Source of the DNA: SIG710 sp045648605
GTDB taxonomy: Bacteria; Bacillota; Clostridia; Oscillospirales; CAG-272
Assembly: GCA_045648605.1 (NCBI GenBank)
Contig: JAZROG010000056.1
Location: forward strand, 28,622 to 92,621
Reading direction: 5' to 3'
Length of the DNA: 64,000 bases
This document shows positions 35,048 through 44,352 of the stretch, piece after piece. Below the pieces are notes generated by a model, which was given only the letters and a program-made list of their open reading frames with translations, was not told where the DNA came from and ran no database searches. How positions within the stretch are numbered: the stretch's first letter is position 1; each line of letters starts with the position of its first letter. Made by a program: the position numbers and the translations under genes.

Positions 35048-35914
35048 ATGGATTTAGGAAAAAGAATATATGACCTGAGAAAAGAAAAGCATCTTTCCCA
35101 GGGTGAGCTTGCAGAGATGCTTGATGTTTCAAGACAATCAATTTCAAAATGGGAAACAAATACTTCAACTCCTGAACTTGACAAGCTCTTAAAAATGAGC
35201 GAGATTTTCGGAGTTTCTCTTGATTGCCTTATAAAAGGAACCGAGGGAACAGAACAACAAATCAAAAAAGCTCCCACAGATGCGGAAGTAATATATAGAG
35301 AAAAAAGTCAGACTCAAAAGATAGTCGGTGCAATACTTTTATCTGTGGGACTGCTGGCTTTCCTCATTTTAACCGCCCTTGGAGGACTGCTTGGCGGCCT
35401 GTTCTTCTCTTCTCCTTTTATCACCTGCGGTATAATCTGCCTTGTCTTTAAAAAAAGAGTTCTTTTATGGTGTGCTTGGGATGTTTTCTTACTCATTGAT
35501 GCCTATATTTTTTATGCCACGGGAATAAGCCGTGGAAGCGTACTTATTACTATGAAGTGGACAAATGAAATGAATTTTGCAAGACTCTATGTCGCTTGGG
35601 CATCACTCATATGCCTTTCCCTGCTCATAATCGCAACACTTATCAGCTTCAAAAAATATGTCTTCAAGCCAAGGGGCAAAAAGCTGATCATTATCGGTTC
35701 TTTCCTTCTCACAACGGTATTTTTGATGATATTTACAACTTTCTATGCAGAAGACATCAGCCGTGCACTTGAAAATCACGAATATCTTTCGATGAGAGCC
35801 ACCATGGAGTTTTTCAGATTTATTTCCTTTATCAACGAATGGGCAAAAATATCTTCATTTGTGACAGTTCTGGTCACCGTAATGGGATATTTCAGATTCA
35901 AAAAGCAGGACTGA
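35048..35914 (+). CDS. XRE-family regulator with membrane domain
   Basis: A 288-aa protein with an N-terminal helix-turn-helix (LSQGELAEMLDVSRQSISKW, about 16-35), a short linker and about five to six TM helices from residue 88 on. This Firmicute architecture suggests a membrane-tethered regulator; the signal is unknown. The start at 35048 follows TTGGAGG; the frame is open 84 bases upstream without SD. Confidence 0.82.
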   Translation: MDLGKRIYDLRKEKHLSQGELAEMLDVSRQSISKWETNTSTPELDKLLKMSEIFGVSLDCLIKGTEGTEQQIKKAPTDAEVIYREKSQTQKIVGAILLSVGLLAFLILTALGGLLGGLFFSSPFITCGIICLVFKKRVLLWCAWDVFLLIDAYIFYATGISRGSVLITMKWTNEMNFARLYVAWASLICLSLLIIATLISFKKYVFKPRGKKLIIIGSFLLTTVFLMIFTTFYAEDISRALENHEYLSMRATMEFFRFISFINEWAKISSFVTVLVTVMGYFRFKKQD

Positions 35915-35929
35915 TCGCAGATCAGTCCT
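35907..35929. terminator. convergent hairpin between XRE and LysR genes
   Basis: AGGACTGATC-GCA-GATCAGTCCT overlaps the XRE stop and lies 5 bp past the LysR stop. The T tract is weak. Confidence 0.6.
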
Positions 35930-35934
35930 GTACT

Positions 35935-36834
35935 TTATTTATAAGACCTCTTTACCTCTCGATAAAGCCTCATCAGCCTTGAAAGTATATCGGTATTATC
36001 AAAATCCTTATGATAAACGATGTTTGTTTCGCGAATCATACTTAGATTTTCGATGGGAAGGACTGTAATCTTTCCTTTCATTACCTCGTCCATACAAGCG
36101 CTTTTGGCAAGAATCGAGACACCGAGATTTTTTCTTATAAGATCCTTTATTGTAGCGATATTATCAACCTCAAGCATTATATCAAAATCGCTTATGCTCT
36201 CACCAAGTATCTCAAGTTGATTTTCAAACTGAATTCTGGTTGCGGAGCTTGGAAGACGAAGTATCATTTTCTCCCGCCTTAGTTCTCGCAAGGTTACCAT
36301 CTCATTTTTGGCAAGCTGATTTTCATTGGCAAGAACGCAAACAAGATAGTCTGTATCAAGCATAAGTGAACGAAGCTCCTTACCGCTGGGTTTTCCGTCA
36401 ACTATTGCCAAATCAAGCTCATAATTTTCAAGCATATTATAAAGATTTGTTATAGGCTCAGTTATAATCGTTATGCTGGCGCCATCATATTTTGCTCCGT
36501 ATTTTGCCAGCACCTCGGTTATAAGATTACTCTCTGCTGTGTGGGTGATTCCTATTCTTATATTGCTTATTCGCTTCTCACTATCGTCAAGATCGCGTAT
36601 AAGCTTGTCCCCGAGAACCTTCATTCTCCTTGCATATTTCACTACAAGCTCACCATCCGGGGTCAATTTCAACTCTCCCTTTCCCCTGACAAGCAGCTTT
36701 TTATCAAGCTCGGTTTCAAGTGCGTTTATATGGTGGCTGACAGCCGGCTGTGTAAGCGAAAGCTGCTTTGCAGCCTTTGTGAAGCTTCCATTCTCTGCCA
36801 CAGCAAGCAATGTTTTCAGTTTTACATCTATCAT
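35935..36834 (-). CDS. LysR family transcriptional regulator
   Basis: A 299-aa LTTR. The N-terminal winged helix (LLAVAENGSFTKAAKQLSLT, about 8-27, then QPAVSHHINALE) is followed by a linker helix and a periplasmic-binding-like effector domain (about 90-295). It is divergent from the antiporter-mgtC-type pair across a 147-bp gap, so it probably regulates that pair; the effector is unknown. Confidence 0.88.
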   Translation of the reverse strand: MIDVKLKTLLAVAENGSFTKAAKQLSLTQPAVSHHINALETELDKKLLVRGKGELKLTPDGELVVKYARRMKVLGDKLIRDLDDSEKRISNIRIGITHTAESNLITEVLAKYGAKYDGASITIITEPITNLYNMLENYELDLAIVDGKPSGKELRSLMLDTDYLVCVLANENQLAKNEMVTLRELRREKMILRLPSSATRIQFENQLEILGESISDFDIMLEVDNIATIKDLIRKNLGVSILAKSACMDEVMKGKITVLPIENLSMIRETNIVYHKDFDNTDILSRLMRLYREVKRSYK

Positions 36835-36882
36835 AAGTTTACTCCTATAAATTTTTTTTATATACCGAAGAAAAATAATAAT

Positions 36883-36911
36883 TTGACTTTATAATAAAAA
36901 TAGTATATCAT
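36883..36911 (+). promoter_or_regulatory. promoter of antiporter gene
   Basis: TTGACT (36883-36888), 17 bp, TATCAT (36906-36911). The start point would be about 36918, just before the leader hairpin. Confidence 0.6.
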
Positions 36912-36929
36912 ATATAGTGGAAAAAAGCA

Positions 36930-36970
36930 AGAGCCGATCGAAAAAAATTACTCGGCTCTGATTATTTTTT
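36930..36970 (+). terminator. terminator-like hairpin in the antiporter leader
   Basis: AGAGCCGA (36930-36937) / TCGGCTCT (36952-36959) with a 14-nt A-rich loop, then ATTATTTTTT directly before the SD GGAGG. It looks like an attenuator inside a very short 5' leader. Confidence 0.55.
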
Positions 36971-36981
36971 GGAGGTTTAAT

Positions 36982-38448
36982 GTGCTTGACACACTTTACG
37001 GTAAAATAAGCGCCGATTCCCCCGGTGCTATTATAATCATTTCTGTGGCGCTGATGATATTTTTCGGCTTTGCAATGACGAGAATTACAAAAAAATTACG
37101 TCTGCCAAATGTTACCGCCTATATCCTTGCGGGAGTTATTATAGGTCCCGCTTGCCTTGATATGATACCAAGCAATATAATTGCGGGGACAGATTTTCTC
37201 TCCGACATTGCACTTGCTTTTATAGCATTCAGCGTCGGTGAATTTTTCAAAATAAGCAAGCTGAAAAAGAACGGTCTTAAAAGCATACTCATCACTCTTA
37301 TCGAAGCAGCTCTCACATCGATCTTAGTCTTTTCGTTACTTCGATTCGGTCTGAAAATGAGTTTTTCCCTTGCCCTTGTCCTTGCGGCGCTTGCCTCCGC
37401 AACTGCCCCTGCATCTACAATTATGACCATAAGGCAGACACGCGCAAAGGGAGACCTTGTTGAAACGCTTCTGCAGGTCATTGCGCTTGATAATGTTGTC
37501 GGTCTTCTTGCTTACAGTATTGCGATCTCGGTTGCCATCTCATACAGCACAGAGGCTTCTTCTCTCGAGATCGGCGTCATAATAATGCCAATAATCAAAA
37601 ATATCTTCGCCATTGCGATCGGTGCTATCCTCGGTCTTGTTATGAAGCTTCTGATCTCCCACCGTTCAAATGACAACAGACTGATAATTTCGGTTGGCAT
37701 CATGTTCCTTTTCTGCGGAATATGCGCAGTTATGGATGTTTCGCCACTGCTTGGATGTATGATGATCGGAGCAGTTTACATAAATCTTTCGGACGATGGC
37801 AAGCTCTTTTTGCAGTTAGGATATTTCACTCCTCCGCTTCTTCTTTTGTTCTTTGTCCGTTCGGGTCTTAATTTCGATCTTTCCGCACTTCTCGGAAGTG
37901 CTTCATCGGTTGGAATTGCTCCCCTTTGGGCAGTCAGTATTATATATTTCCTTATCAGAATGATAGGTAAATACTGCGGCTCACTTCTCGGCTGTATCTC
38001 GGCAAAAAAGGAAAACAAAACAAGAAAATACCTTGGACTTGCAATGTTCCCGCATGCGGGAGTTGCCATTGGTCTTGCGGCGATGGGTGCAAGAGCGCTT
38101 GGTGGCGAAACAGGCTCGATGCTGCAAACCATCATCCTTGCATCGAGTATAATGTATGAGCTTGTGGGTCCCGTCCTTGCAAAGCTTGCGCTTCAGCTTT
38201 CGGGCGCATATTCAGACAAAATCGAGGATATTGCAGTTGTTGAAACGCATACGGAGAACGGAAAAGCAAAAAGCGATATTGAGCTTCTCATTGAGCGCAT
38301 ACAGAAGATACAGAAGGAGCTTCCGCCCCATGTTCAGGATTCACAGTCCGAGGCGGAGCAAGCCTTTACAGAGGCGGCAGAGGAGCATTTCAGCTCGGCA
38401 AACTCAAATTTCAGAGGCGGCAGACGAGATATGAGCCGCAGAATGTAA
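36982..38448 (+). CDS. CPA2-type cation/proton antiporter
   Basis: A 488-aa membrane protein with about 12-13 TM helices (residues 15-405) and a hydrophilic tail of about 75 residues rich in Glu/Gln. LRLPNVTAYILAGVIIGP (about 38-55) and the SATAPASTIMTIRQ and LDNVVGLL blocks around residues 137-175 match the Na+/H+ exchanger fold. The start is GTG at 36982, six bases after GGAGG. It is followed 22 bp later by an MgtC-type gene, suggesting a shared ion or pH-homeostasis role. Confidence 0.82.
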   Translation: MLDTLYGKISADSPGAIIIISVALMIFFGFAMTRITKKLRLPNVTAYILAGVIIGPACLDMIPSNIIAGTDFLSDIALAFIAFSVGEFFKISKLKKNGLKSILITLIEAALTSILVFSLLRFGLKMSFSLALVLAALASATAPASTIMTIRQTRAKGDLVETLLQVIALDNVVGLLAYSIAISVAISYSTEASSLEIGVIIMPIIKNIFAIAIGAILGLVMKLLISHRSNDNRLIISVGIMFLFCGICAVMDVSPLLGCMMIGAVYINLSDDGKLFLQLGYFTPPLLLLFFVRSGLNFDLSALLGSASSVGIAPLWAVSIIYFLIRMIGKYCGSLLGCISAKKENKTRKYLGLAMFPHAGVAIGLAAMGARALGGETGSMLQTIILASSIMYELVGPVLAKLALQLSGAYSDKIEDIAVVETHTENGKAKSDIELLIERIQKIQKELPPHVQDSQSEAEQAFTEAAEEHFSSANSNFRGGRRDMSRRM

Positions 38449-38470
38449 CTATTAAAAAGGAGATTTTGAT

Positions 38471-39193
38471 ATGAATTTTATTGATCCTATCGCAAAGTTG
38501 CTTGGAGAATGGTCATATGATCTTGGCGGCGCATCCGTTGCCTTCAGACTCGGACTTTCCATGGTATTTGCTTTCATTATCGGCTGCGAGAGAGCAAGCA
38601 AAAGACACGCGGCGGGTCTGCGTACCTTCATCACTATTTTTCTTGCTTCAACCATCACATCTATGATGGATATTTATCTCGCCAAAGCATATGGTGTTTC
38701 CGCGGCAATGCTTTCTGCCGCAACCGTTATCGGAATTGCAATAATCAGTACAAACTCCATCCTTTTCAGCTCAAAAAGCCAGATAAAGGGACTTACGACC
38801 TCTGCGGGTCTCTGGGCATCGGGAATACTCGGAATGACCATCGGCGCGGGATTTTATACCGTTTCCCTTATCGGATATATTGCGCTTCTTTGCTGCCTTT
38901 CATATTTCCCCGCCTTTGAGATTTATCTCAAAAACCGCTCAAACCACTTCGAGGTTCATCTTGAGCTTGTGAGCAAGAGCAATCTGCAGGATTTTATTAC
39001 CACCATCAGAAAGCTCGGTCTGCGCATTGATGATATTGAGGCAAACAATGCCTATCTCAGCTCCGGCCTTGCGGTATATTCTGTGTCGGTAACCATAATC
39101 AGCACAGAGCTTAAGAAATATAAGACCCATAAAGAAATAATCGAGGCTATGAGCACCCTCGATTATGTCTATCATATTGAAGAAATGAATTAA
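38471..39193 (+). CDS. MgtC/SapB family protein
   Basis: A 240-aa membrane protein. GCERASKRHAAGLRTFITI (about 37-55) is the MgtC signature; about five TM helices end near residue 150. The C-terminal 80 residues form an ACT-like soluble domain. MgtC proteins modulate Mg2+ limitation responses and the F-ATPase in some bacteria. SD AAGGAG. It ends convergently, overlapping the next gene by four bases. Confidence 0.85.
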   Translation: MNFIDPIAKLLGEWSYDLGGASVAFRLGLSMVFAFIIGCERASKRHAAGLRTFITIFLASTITSMMDIYLAKAYGVSAAMLSAATVIGIAIISTNSILFSSKSQIKGLTTSAGLWASGILGMTIGAGFYTVSLIGYIALLCCLSYFPAFEIYLKNRSNHFEVHLELVSKSNLQDFITTIRKLGLRIDDIEANNAYLSSGLAVYSVSVTIISTELKKYKTHKEIIEAMSTLDYVYHIEEMN

Positions 39194-39729
39194 CGCTCCC
39201 TTATCGCAAAGGAAACAGAAAGCAATGCCGCCATAATGCAGAGAACAGACACTTCGGGTAGCCACTGTATAAATGGCGGCATCGGTCTTGCAAGAATATA
39301 TACTTGCATATCCTCCACAAAAATATGGTAAAGAAGCGGAAGAAGGAAAAGCGGATAAAGAAGCTTTTTAGTTTTAATTATCCCAAAGATCGTCATGGAG
39401 TAAAGCAAAAGAACCGCAGCATAAAGCAAAAGGCAAAGATAGGTATGTATTTTGCTCTCAAATGTAAATGCCTTTACCGAAAAGAATATGACACCGAGAA
39501 GCACCGAGAGCGATGTAAGCTCAGGTGCTTTTTTACCGAGGAAAAGAACGGTCAGGCAAAAAACGATCGATGCGGCAAGGACAAGATAAAGATGGATAAA
39601 AAGCTCAAATGCAGCTGCTTCCCTGCCCCAAAAGTATATTATTCTTATCAGCGCCGCCGCAAGCATAAAGATAACCGAAAGCAATGCGGCGGGACTTTTT
39701 CTCTCTATGTAAAACAGCCTTTTTTTCAT
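39190..39729 (-). CDS. unrecognised integral membrane protein
   Basis: About 179 aa with five to six predicted TM helices (about 13-33, 42-65, 70-88, 95-118, 124-140, 160-176). I do not recognise a family. It starts at an ATG that overlaps the upstream MATE stop (ATGA), so it is probably translated by coupling; an in-frame ATG nine codons earlier lies inside the MATE gene. Confidence 0.6.
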   Translation of the reverse strand: MKKRLFYIERKSPAALLSVIFMLAAALIRIIYFWGREAAAFELFIHLYLVLAASIVFCLTVLFLGKKAPELTSLSVLLGVIFFSVKAFTFESKIHTYLCLLLYAAVLLLYSMTIFGIIKTKKLLYPLFLLPLLYHIFVEDMQVYILARPMPPFIQWLPEVSVLCIMAALLSVSFAIRER

Positions 39730-41108
39730 TTTGTTCTCTTTCTCGGCCTTTTCCATGCGCCCGTCAAATAGAAAACAAGTCCTATCCAGAAGGGGGTGAA
39801 GCCTGCAAGGGCATCACCAAGCCAGAAGCCGTAATGCTTCATATCAAGAACAAGTCCGAAAAGCACCGAAAGTCCTATTCGGAGAATTATTCCGTCGAAG
39901 ATCGCAGTAGTAAAATTCACAGCGGTGTTTCCGCTTCCGTTTATAAGTGCATTCATAAGGGCGCGGAGCGCACCGCCAAAGAAAAGCAATATTGCTATGG
40001 GCACATATTTTTCACCGATACCCAGAATAAGCTCCGCATCACAAGCATTTTCACTGTCGATAAAGGCGGTGAATATCTCTTCTGAGAAGAAGATTATTGC
40101 AACAGAGAAAACAAGAGCGATAGAGAGAGTTATAAGCGCAAGACTGCGCAAGATCCTCTTGACTCTATCATATTTTTCAGCCGCAAGATTTTGACCGACC
40201 ATGGTTGAGCCTGCTGTATTCATTGCGGAAGAAATAAGATTGCTTACATTTGAAACCTTATTTGCAATTCCCGCAAAGGCGGAAATATCCTTTCCGTAGG
40301 AGTTGATAAAGGAATTTACAAAGAGCTTGGATATCTGTACCGAAGCCATCTTTATCGCCATCGGTGTTCCAAGCTTCAGCAGATCCGAAAGCATTTCCTT
40401 ATCCCAGATGAAAAAGTCCTTTATGCTGAGCTCAAGCTCAAATTCTTTTCTTTTTTTGATAAGGAAAATTCCGCAGCTTATAAAGCTGACTGCTTGGCTG
40501 ATAACAGTTGCAAGAGCCGCACCGCCCGCGCCCATATTCATCTTCATAACAAGCAAAATATCAAGAACAATATTGACAAATGCAGCAACGGCAATGAAAA
40601 TAAAAGGATGCTTGGCATCGCCCATTCCGCGAAGAACAGCGCTTACAAGATTATATCCGTAAATAAAAACAAGCCCCGCCATGCAAATGACCGAATATGC
40701 AAGAGCTTCATCCCAGGCCTCTTTTGGAGTGTTCATCATTTTCAGCAGAGCATCGCGGAAAATAAAGCCTGAAATACTGATAACAATGGCGCAGGTAAAG
40801 AGAAACGAAAACATCGTTCCAACGAATTTGCCGAGCTTGTGTCGCTCTCCCGCGCCTATGTATCTTGCAATAAGCACCTGACCTGCGCTTGCAAAGCCGA
40901 TGGCTATAAAATTGAGAAGTGCAGTAACATCGCCGCCAACAGAAACGCCCGAAATTCCTTCAAGCCCCATAACCTTGCCGACGATGACCATATCGACCAT
41001 GTTATAAACTATCTGCAGGAAATTAGAAAGGAAAAGCGGCAGAGAGAAAATTATCAGCTGCGACATTATGCTGCCCTTTGTAAAATCCTTAATCTGTGAA
41101 CGATTCAT
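39726..41108 (-). CDS. MATE family efflux transporter
   Basis: A 460-aa protein with twelve TM helices in two six-helix halves. GSIMSQLIIFSLPLFLSNFL at the N-terminus, then IVYNMVDMVIVGKVMG, and NTAGSTMVGQNLAAEKYDRV near the start of the second half are MATE blocks. It exports cationic drugs or metabolites by H+ or Na+ antiport; the substrate is unknown. An SD-like GGAGGC sits 14 bases upstream of the start. Confidence 0.9.
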   Translation of the reverse strand: MNRSQIKDFTKGSIMSQLIIFSLPLFLSNFLQIVYNMVDMVIVGKVMGLEGISGVSVGGDVTALLNFIAIGFASAGQVLIARYIGAGERHKLGKFVGTMFSFLFTCAIVISISGFIFRDALLKMMNTPKEAWDEALAYSVICMAGLVFIYGYNLVSAVLRGMGDAKHPFIFIAVAAFVNIVLDILLVMKMNMGAGGAALATVISQAVSFISCGIFLIKKRKEFELELSIKDFFIWDKEMLSDLLKLGTPMAIKMASVQISKLFVNSFINSYGKDISAFAGIANKVSNVSNLISSAMNTAGSTMVGQNLAAEKYDRVKRILRSLALITLSIALVFSVAIIFFSEEIFTAFIDSENACDAELILGIGEKYVPIAILLFFGGALRALMNALINGSGNTAVNFTTAIFDGIILRIGLSVLFGLVLDMKHYGFWLGDALAGFTPFWIGLVFYLTGAWKRPRKRTK

Positions 41109-41194
41109 TATTTTGACCTTGCCTCCATGCTTTTTCTGACGAAATATTCAATGCTCATTATTCCATCAACAGTATCAGCGCGATTTCACTCAAA

Positions 41195-42181
41195 TCAGAA
41201 TATACCTACCGCTTTCAGCAGAAATGAAACGATAAAAACAGTAAATCCCGAGATAAGAGTTGTCCAAACAACAAGCTGCCCCGCAAGAATGGCATCTCCC
41301 TTCATTTCCTGTGCCATTGGAACGCTCGAAACCGCAACAGGTGTTGCAAATACCGCAACGAAGGTTGCAAAATGTGCACCACCGAAAGTATCTCCAAAAA
41401 GAAGATATGCAGCTCCTATTCCGATCAGTGGAACAACAACAGTCCTTGCAAGAGTGCCAAAAATTATCTCTTTTTTCAGAGAAGAAACAGCGGAAAATTC
41501 AAACTGAGCCCCAAGAACCAACAGCGCAAGGGGGGGTGCCATTGAGGAAAGATAATTCAAGACCTTAAAAGCAGGCTCGATGCTTGAGAGGCGGAAATCA
41601 ATACCGCTTCTCACAAAAACAGACCTTATAAGAAGTACAAAAACGCCCAAAAGAACACTGATTATAAGCGGATTTTTAAGTATTCCCAAAATGATTTTTT
41701 TGAAGCTCGGCTTTTCACCGTCTCCCCTGAAAACCGTGAGGCTTATAACCGCAAGAATATTGAGAAGCGGAATGGTAAATGCAGAAAGTATTGTTGCAAC
41801 CGCAACTCCCTCATCACCGAAAAGAGATTCTGCAAGTGGGATTCCGATAAGAGCATAATTTGAGCGAAAAACAGCCTGCAAAAGCGCTCCCCTGCAACCG
41901 TTTTTCTTTGTTATCAGCATAACACAGGGCAAAGCGATGAAAAATATCACCGCAAGCGCGGCAAGAACATAAAGAACATACCCCAGCTCTATTTCCCCAA
42001 TATCATCAATGTTATAAACATTGAGAAAAAGCATCGCGGGCAGAAATATGCGAAAAACAAGCTTGTTTCCCTTCTTTGCAAAATCTCCGTCCATAAATTT
42101 TATTTTTTTCAGAATATATCCGATTGCCACAGTAATTATTATGGGCAAAACAGCTTTTAATGCAAAAATTAAAGATGCCAT
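41195..42181 (-). CDS. AEC family permease
   Basis: A 328-aa membrane protein with ten TM helices in the auxin-efflux-carrier/BART fold: ILKKIKFMDGDFAKKGNKLV (about 18-37), FRIFLPAMLFLNV, and the mid-protein break followed by APPLALLVLGAQF. Bacterial AEC proteins move dicarboxylates and similar anions. The start ATG at 42181 follows AAAAAGGA; a TTG five codons upstream is also possible. Confidence 0.85.
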   Translation of the reverse strand: MASLIFALKAVLPIIITVAIGYILKKIKFMDGDFAKKGNKLVFRIFLPAMLFLNVYNIDDIGEIELGYVLYVLAALAVIFFIALPCVMLITKKNGCRGALLQAVFRSNYALIGIPLAESLFGDEGVAVATILSAFTIPLLNILAVISLTVFRGDGEKPSFKKIILGILKNPLIISVLLGVFVLLIRSVFVRSGIDFRLSSIEPAFKVLNYLSSMAPPLALLVLGAQFEFSAVSSLKKEIIFGTLARTVVVPLIGIGAAYLLFGDTFGGAHFATFVAVFATPVAVSSVPMAQEMKGDAILAGQLVVWTTLISGFTVFIVSFLLKAVGIF

Positions 42182-42335
42182 TTTTCCTTTTTCCAAAATT
42201 ATTTTTTCTTAATAATTATATCACAAATATATTTCCAAATCAAGACAATGGGAATATTTGTCGCACAAAAAAGAATAATGCACAATTTCGTCGCTCTTTT
42301 TCCGGAATTTATGGATGTTTTTGACAAGAACAATA

Positions 42336-42364
42336 TTGACAAATCATATCGGTTGTGTTATAAT
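42336..42364 (+). promoter_or_regulatory. promoter of PRTase-like gene
   Basis: TTGACA (42336-42341), 17 bp, TATAAT (42359-42364). Both boxes are consensus. Confidence 0.88.
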
Positions 42365-42386
42365 AAAAGAAAAGGAGTTTTTGACT

Positions 42387-43028
42387 ATGCCAAACGAAAA
42401 GTCTTATAAGATCAAAACAAAATATCCGAATCTCTTTCTTCGCGTAGCCGAGGGACATTTTGCAACCAGCCACAGCCATATAAATTATTATATTGACGTG
42501 ACAACTCATAAGACCCGTCTTTCGGAGGCGACCGCCATTGCAGAGCAGCTCGTTGCTTTCTACACGCACAACACTATAGTCGACACCATTCTCTGCCTTG
42601 ACGGAACAGAGGTTATCGGCACTTGTCTTGCGGAGCAGCTCACAAGAGGTAATTTCGTCAATATGAATGCTCATCAGACGATCTATGTGGTTACACCCGA
42701 GCATACATCGGGAAGCCAGATAATATTCAGAGATAATATGCTTCCCATGATAAAGGGTAAGAATGTGCTTATACTTGCAGCTTCCGTTACCACCGGATAT
42801 ACGGCAAAGGCGGCTACCGAGGCAATCGAATATTATAACGGTAATGTTGCGGGAATCTGCTCCATATTTGCCACAGTTAAGGAGTGCGCGGGTTACGAGG
42901 TCAAATCGGTGTTCGATACAGGCGACCTTGGAAATTATGCTTCCTACCCCTCTCATGAATGCCCTCTCTGCAAAGAAGGCAAAAAGATCGAGGCTCTTGT
43001 TAACAGCTTCGGCTATTCGAAATTATAA
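42387..43028 (+). CDS. type I phosphoribosyltransferase-like protein
   Basis: A 213-aa protein of the PRTase fold, related to orotate phosphoribosyltransferases. The PRPP loop region reads NVLILAASVTTGYTAKAA (about 127-144): the usual two acidic residues of this motif are AA, while the TTG turn is kept. A Cys pair HECPLCKEGKK lies near the C-terminus. A catalytic role is therefore uncertain; a PRPP- or nucleotide-sensing role is possible. The start follows AAAAGGAG. It has a strong own promoter and a terminator. Confidence 0.78.
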   Translation: MPNEKSYKIKTKYPNLFLRVAEGHFATSHSHINYYIDVTTHKTRLSEATAIAEQLVAFYTHNTIVDTILCLDGTEVIGTCLAEQLTRGNFVNMNAHQTIYVVTPEHTSGSQIIFRDNMLPMIKGKNVLILAASVTTGYTAKAATEAIEYYNGNVAGICSIFATVKECAGYEVKSVFDTGDLGNYASYPSHECPLCKEGKKIEALVNSFGYSKL

Positions 43029-43035
43029 AATTATA

Positions 43036-43076
43036 ACAGAAGAAATCCGCCGATTCGGCGGATTTCTTCTGTTATG
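43036..43076 (+). terminator. terminator-like hairpin after PRTase-like gene
   Basis: Long stem ACAGAAGAAATCCGCCGA / TCGGCGGATTTCTTCTGT with only one base of loop; a T run follows after ten bases. Confidence 0.75.
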
Positions 43077-43085
43077 CTTCTTTTT

Positions 43086-43367
43086 TTAATTATACATTTC
43101 CTTTATTTTCCCCATTTCGCATGGGAGCAAGGCATAGATATTCGCCATTCGTGCGGAATATTTTTCAAAAAGCTTATCGGAAAATTCGGAATTTTCGTCG
43201 CTTATCAGCATAGCGGCACAATAGTATATTGCAGCCGATGCAAAAGGATCGGAAAGCGGAAATTCCTCCTCCATATCCGCCACCGCGCGCATTCTGTAAA
43301 GCGCGCGGGGCATTTTGTTTGCCATGCGGTATTTATCGTCAAGTTCCTCCGCTTCGCCACAAAAATC
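43086..43367 (-). pseudogene. 3' fragment duplicate of phage connector gene
   Basis: A truncated second copy of the connector gene at 45286: about 87 codons of its C-terminal two thirds, from GEAEELDDKYRMANK onward. Nucleotides 43105-43365 align with 45305-45565 at a constant offset of 2200 with roughly 15 differences. It has no start or SD, so it is most likely not translated. Confidence 0.85.
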
Positions 43368-43427
43368 ACCCAAATTGCATTGCAACTCGGGTGATTTCTT
43401 AAATTACTTGAACATTTCACAAATCAT

Positions 43428-44333
43428 TTATACAATAATCCATTTTTGATATGCTACATTATCAAACGATTGCTTCCAATACACATTAGATCCACTTGCA
43501 TCTGCTGACAAATAATATGGTGATGTGTTATTAGATGATTTTATTATATAATAAGTGCCAACTGCTTCAATATATGGTTCAGATAACGAATTACCAGAAA
43601 CATTACTTAGTGTGCAACCGGAATCATTATTAAACTTTATGCCGTAATTCTCATTGAGTTTTGTTCTAATAAAATTATTCGAAGCATTCCACAACTGTTT
43701 ATCACTGTTTAGATTTGTTCGCTGTATTACTTCTCCTCCATGAGTTGCTACACCATCTTTGATAGTCAAATATTGACCAGAGCCTGCATTCTTTATTCTT
43801 GTGTATGTCTTTGGGGCTTTTATGATATATCGTGCTCTATTTAAAATTGTCGATATATAATTTTCACTTGAATCAGAATTACCGTTAAAATATCCCCAAT
43901 ATAACTTGCAACCAAGAGAACCCCAACATTCCGTAACTTTAAATTTATTTCCTTCAATTGAGGAAACAATAGCTGAATGTCCGGAAGTACTTGTGCCTGT
44001 TCTTATTATATCTCCCGGTTCAAGTGTTAACGAAGATAGATTACTTTTATATATTCGCCATCCACCTGCAAGTGTACTACCATCAGCAGCATCTTCAACG
44101 GTATCATAATCCAATGCAGTACCAAACACAAGAAATGCGATAAAAAAAGCATAACCATAGCATTGAATAGCATTACCAAAAGTATTAGAATTACATGATG
44201 TTTCACAACCTGTTTCGTTTGTTCCCCAATTATTTGCCGACAACTGCGTTTGGGATAATCCTTCGCTCCAGAATTTTCCATTATATGTCGTTTTATAACT
44301 TTCAATAATATTTGTTACTTCAAAATTCGTCAT
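43428..44333 (-). CDS. putative Cys-peptidase/amidase with ricin-type lectin domain
   Basis: A 301-aa protein without a signal peptide. The N-terminal half looks like a CHAP/NlpC-type papain fold: a Cys in CYGYAFFIAFLVFG (about 58-71) and a His in GHSAIVSSIEGNKFKVTECWG-type strand (about 117 on). The C-terminal 130 residues form a beta-trefoil (ricin B) with QYLTIKDGVATHGGEV and QLWNASN repeats ending QKWIIV. A phage lysin or a secreted toxin are both possible. It is AT rich compared with the phage head genes and lies 20 bp after the lipoprotein gene. Confidence 0.6.
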   Translation of the reverse strand: MTNFEVTNIIESYKTTYNGKFWSEGLSQTQLSANNWGTNETGCETSCNSNTFGNAIQCYGYAFFIAFLVFGTALDYDTVEDAADGSTLAGGWRIYKSNLSSLTLEPGDIIRTGTSTSGHSAIVSSIEGNKFKVTECWGSLGCKLYWGYFNGNSDSSENYISTILNRARYIIKAPKTYTRIKNAGSGQYLTIKDGVATHGGEVIQRTNLNSDKQLWNASNNFIRTKLNENYGIKFNNDSGCTLSNVSGNSLSEPYIEAVGTYYIIKSSNNTSPYYLSADASGSNVYWKQSFDNVAYQKWIIV

Positions 44334-44352
44334 TCAATTTCCTTTCCTTGTA

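Noticed and set aside
41109..41194. A 16-codon frame ending at the MATE start (MSIEYFVRKSMEARSK)
   Set aside because: It has no ribosome-binding site and no recognisable product; it may be a gene remnant but cannot be supported.
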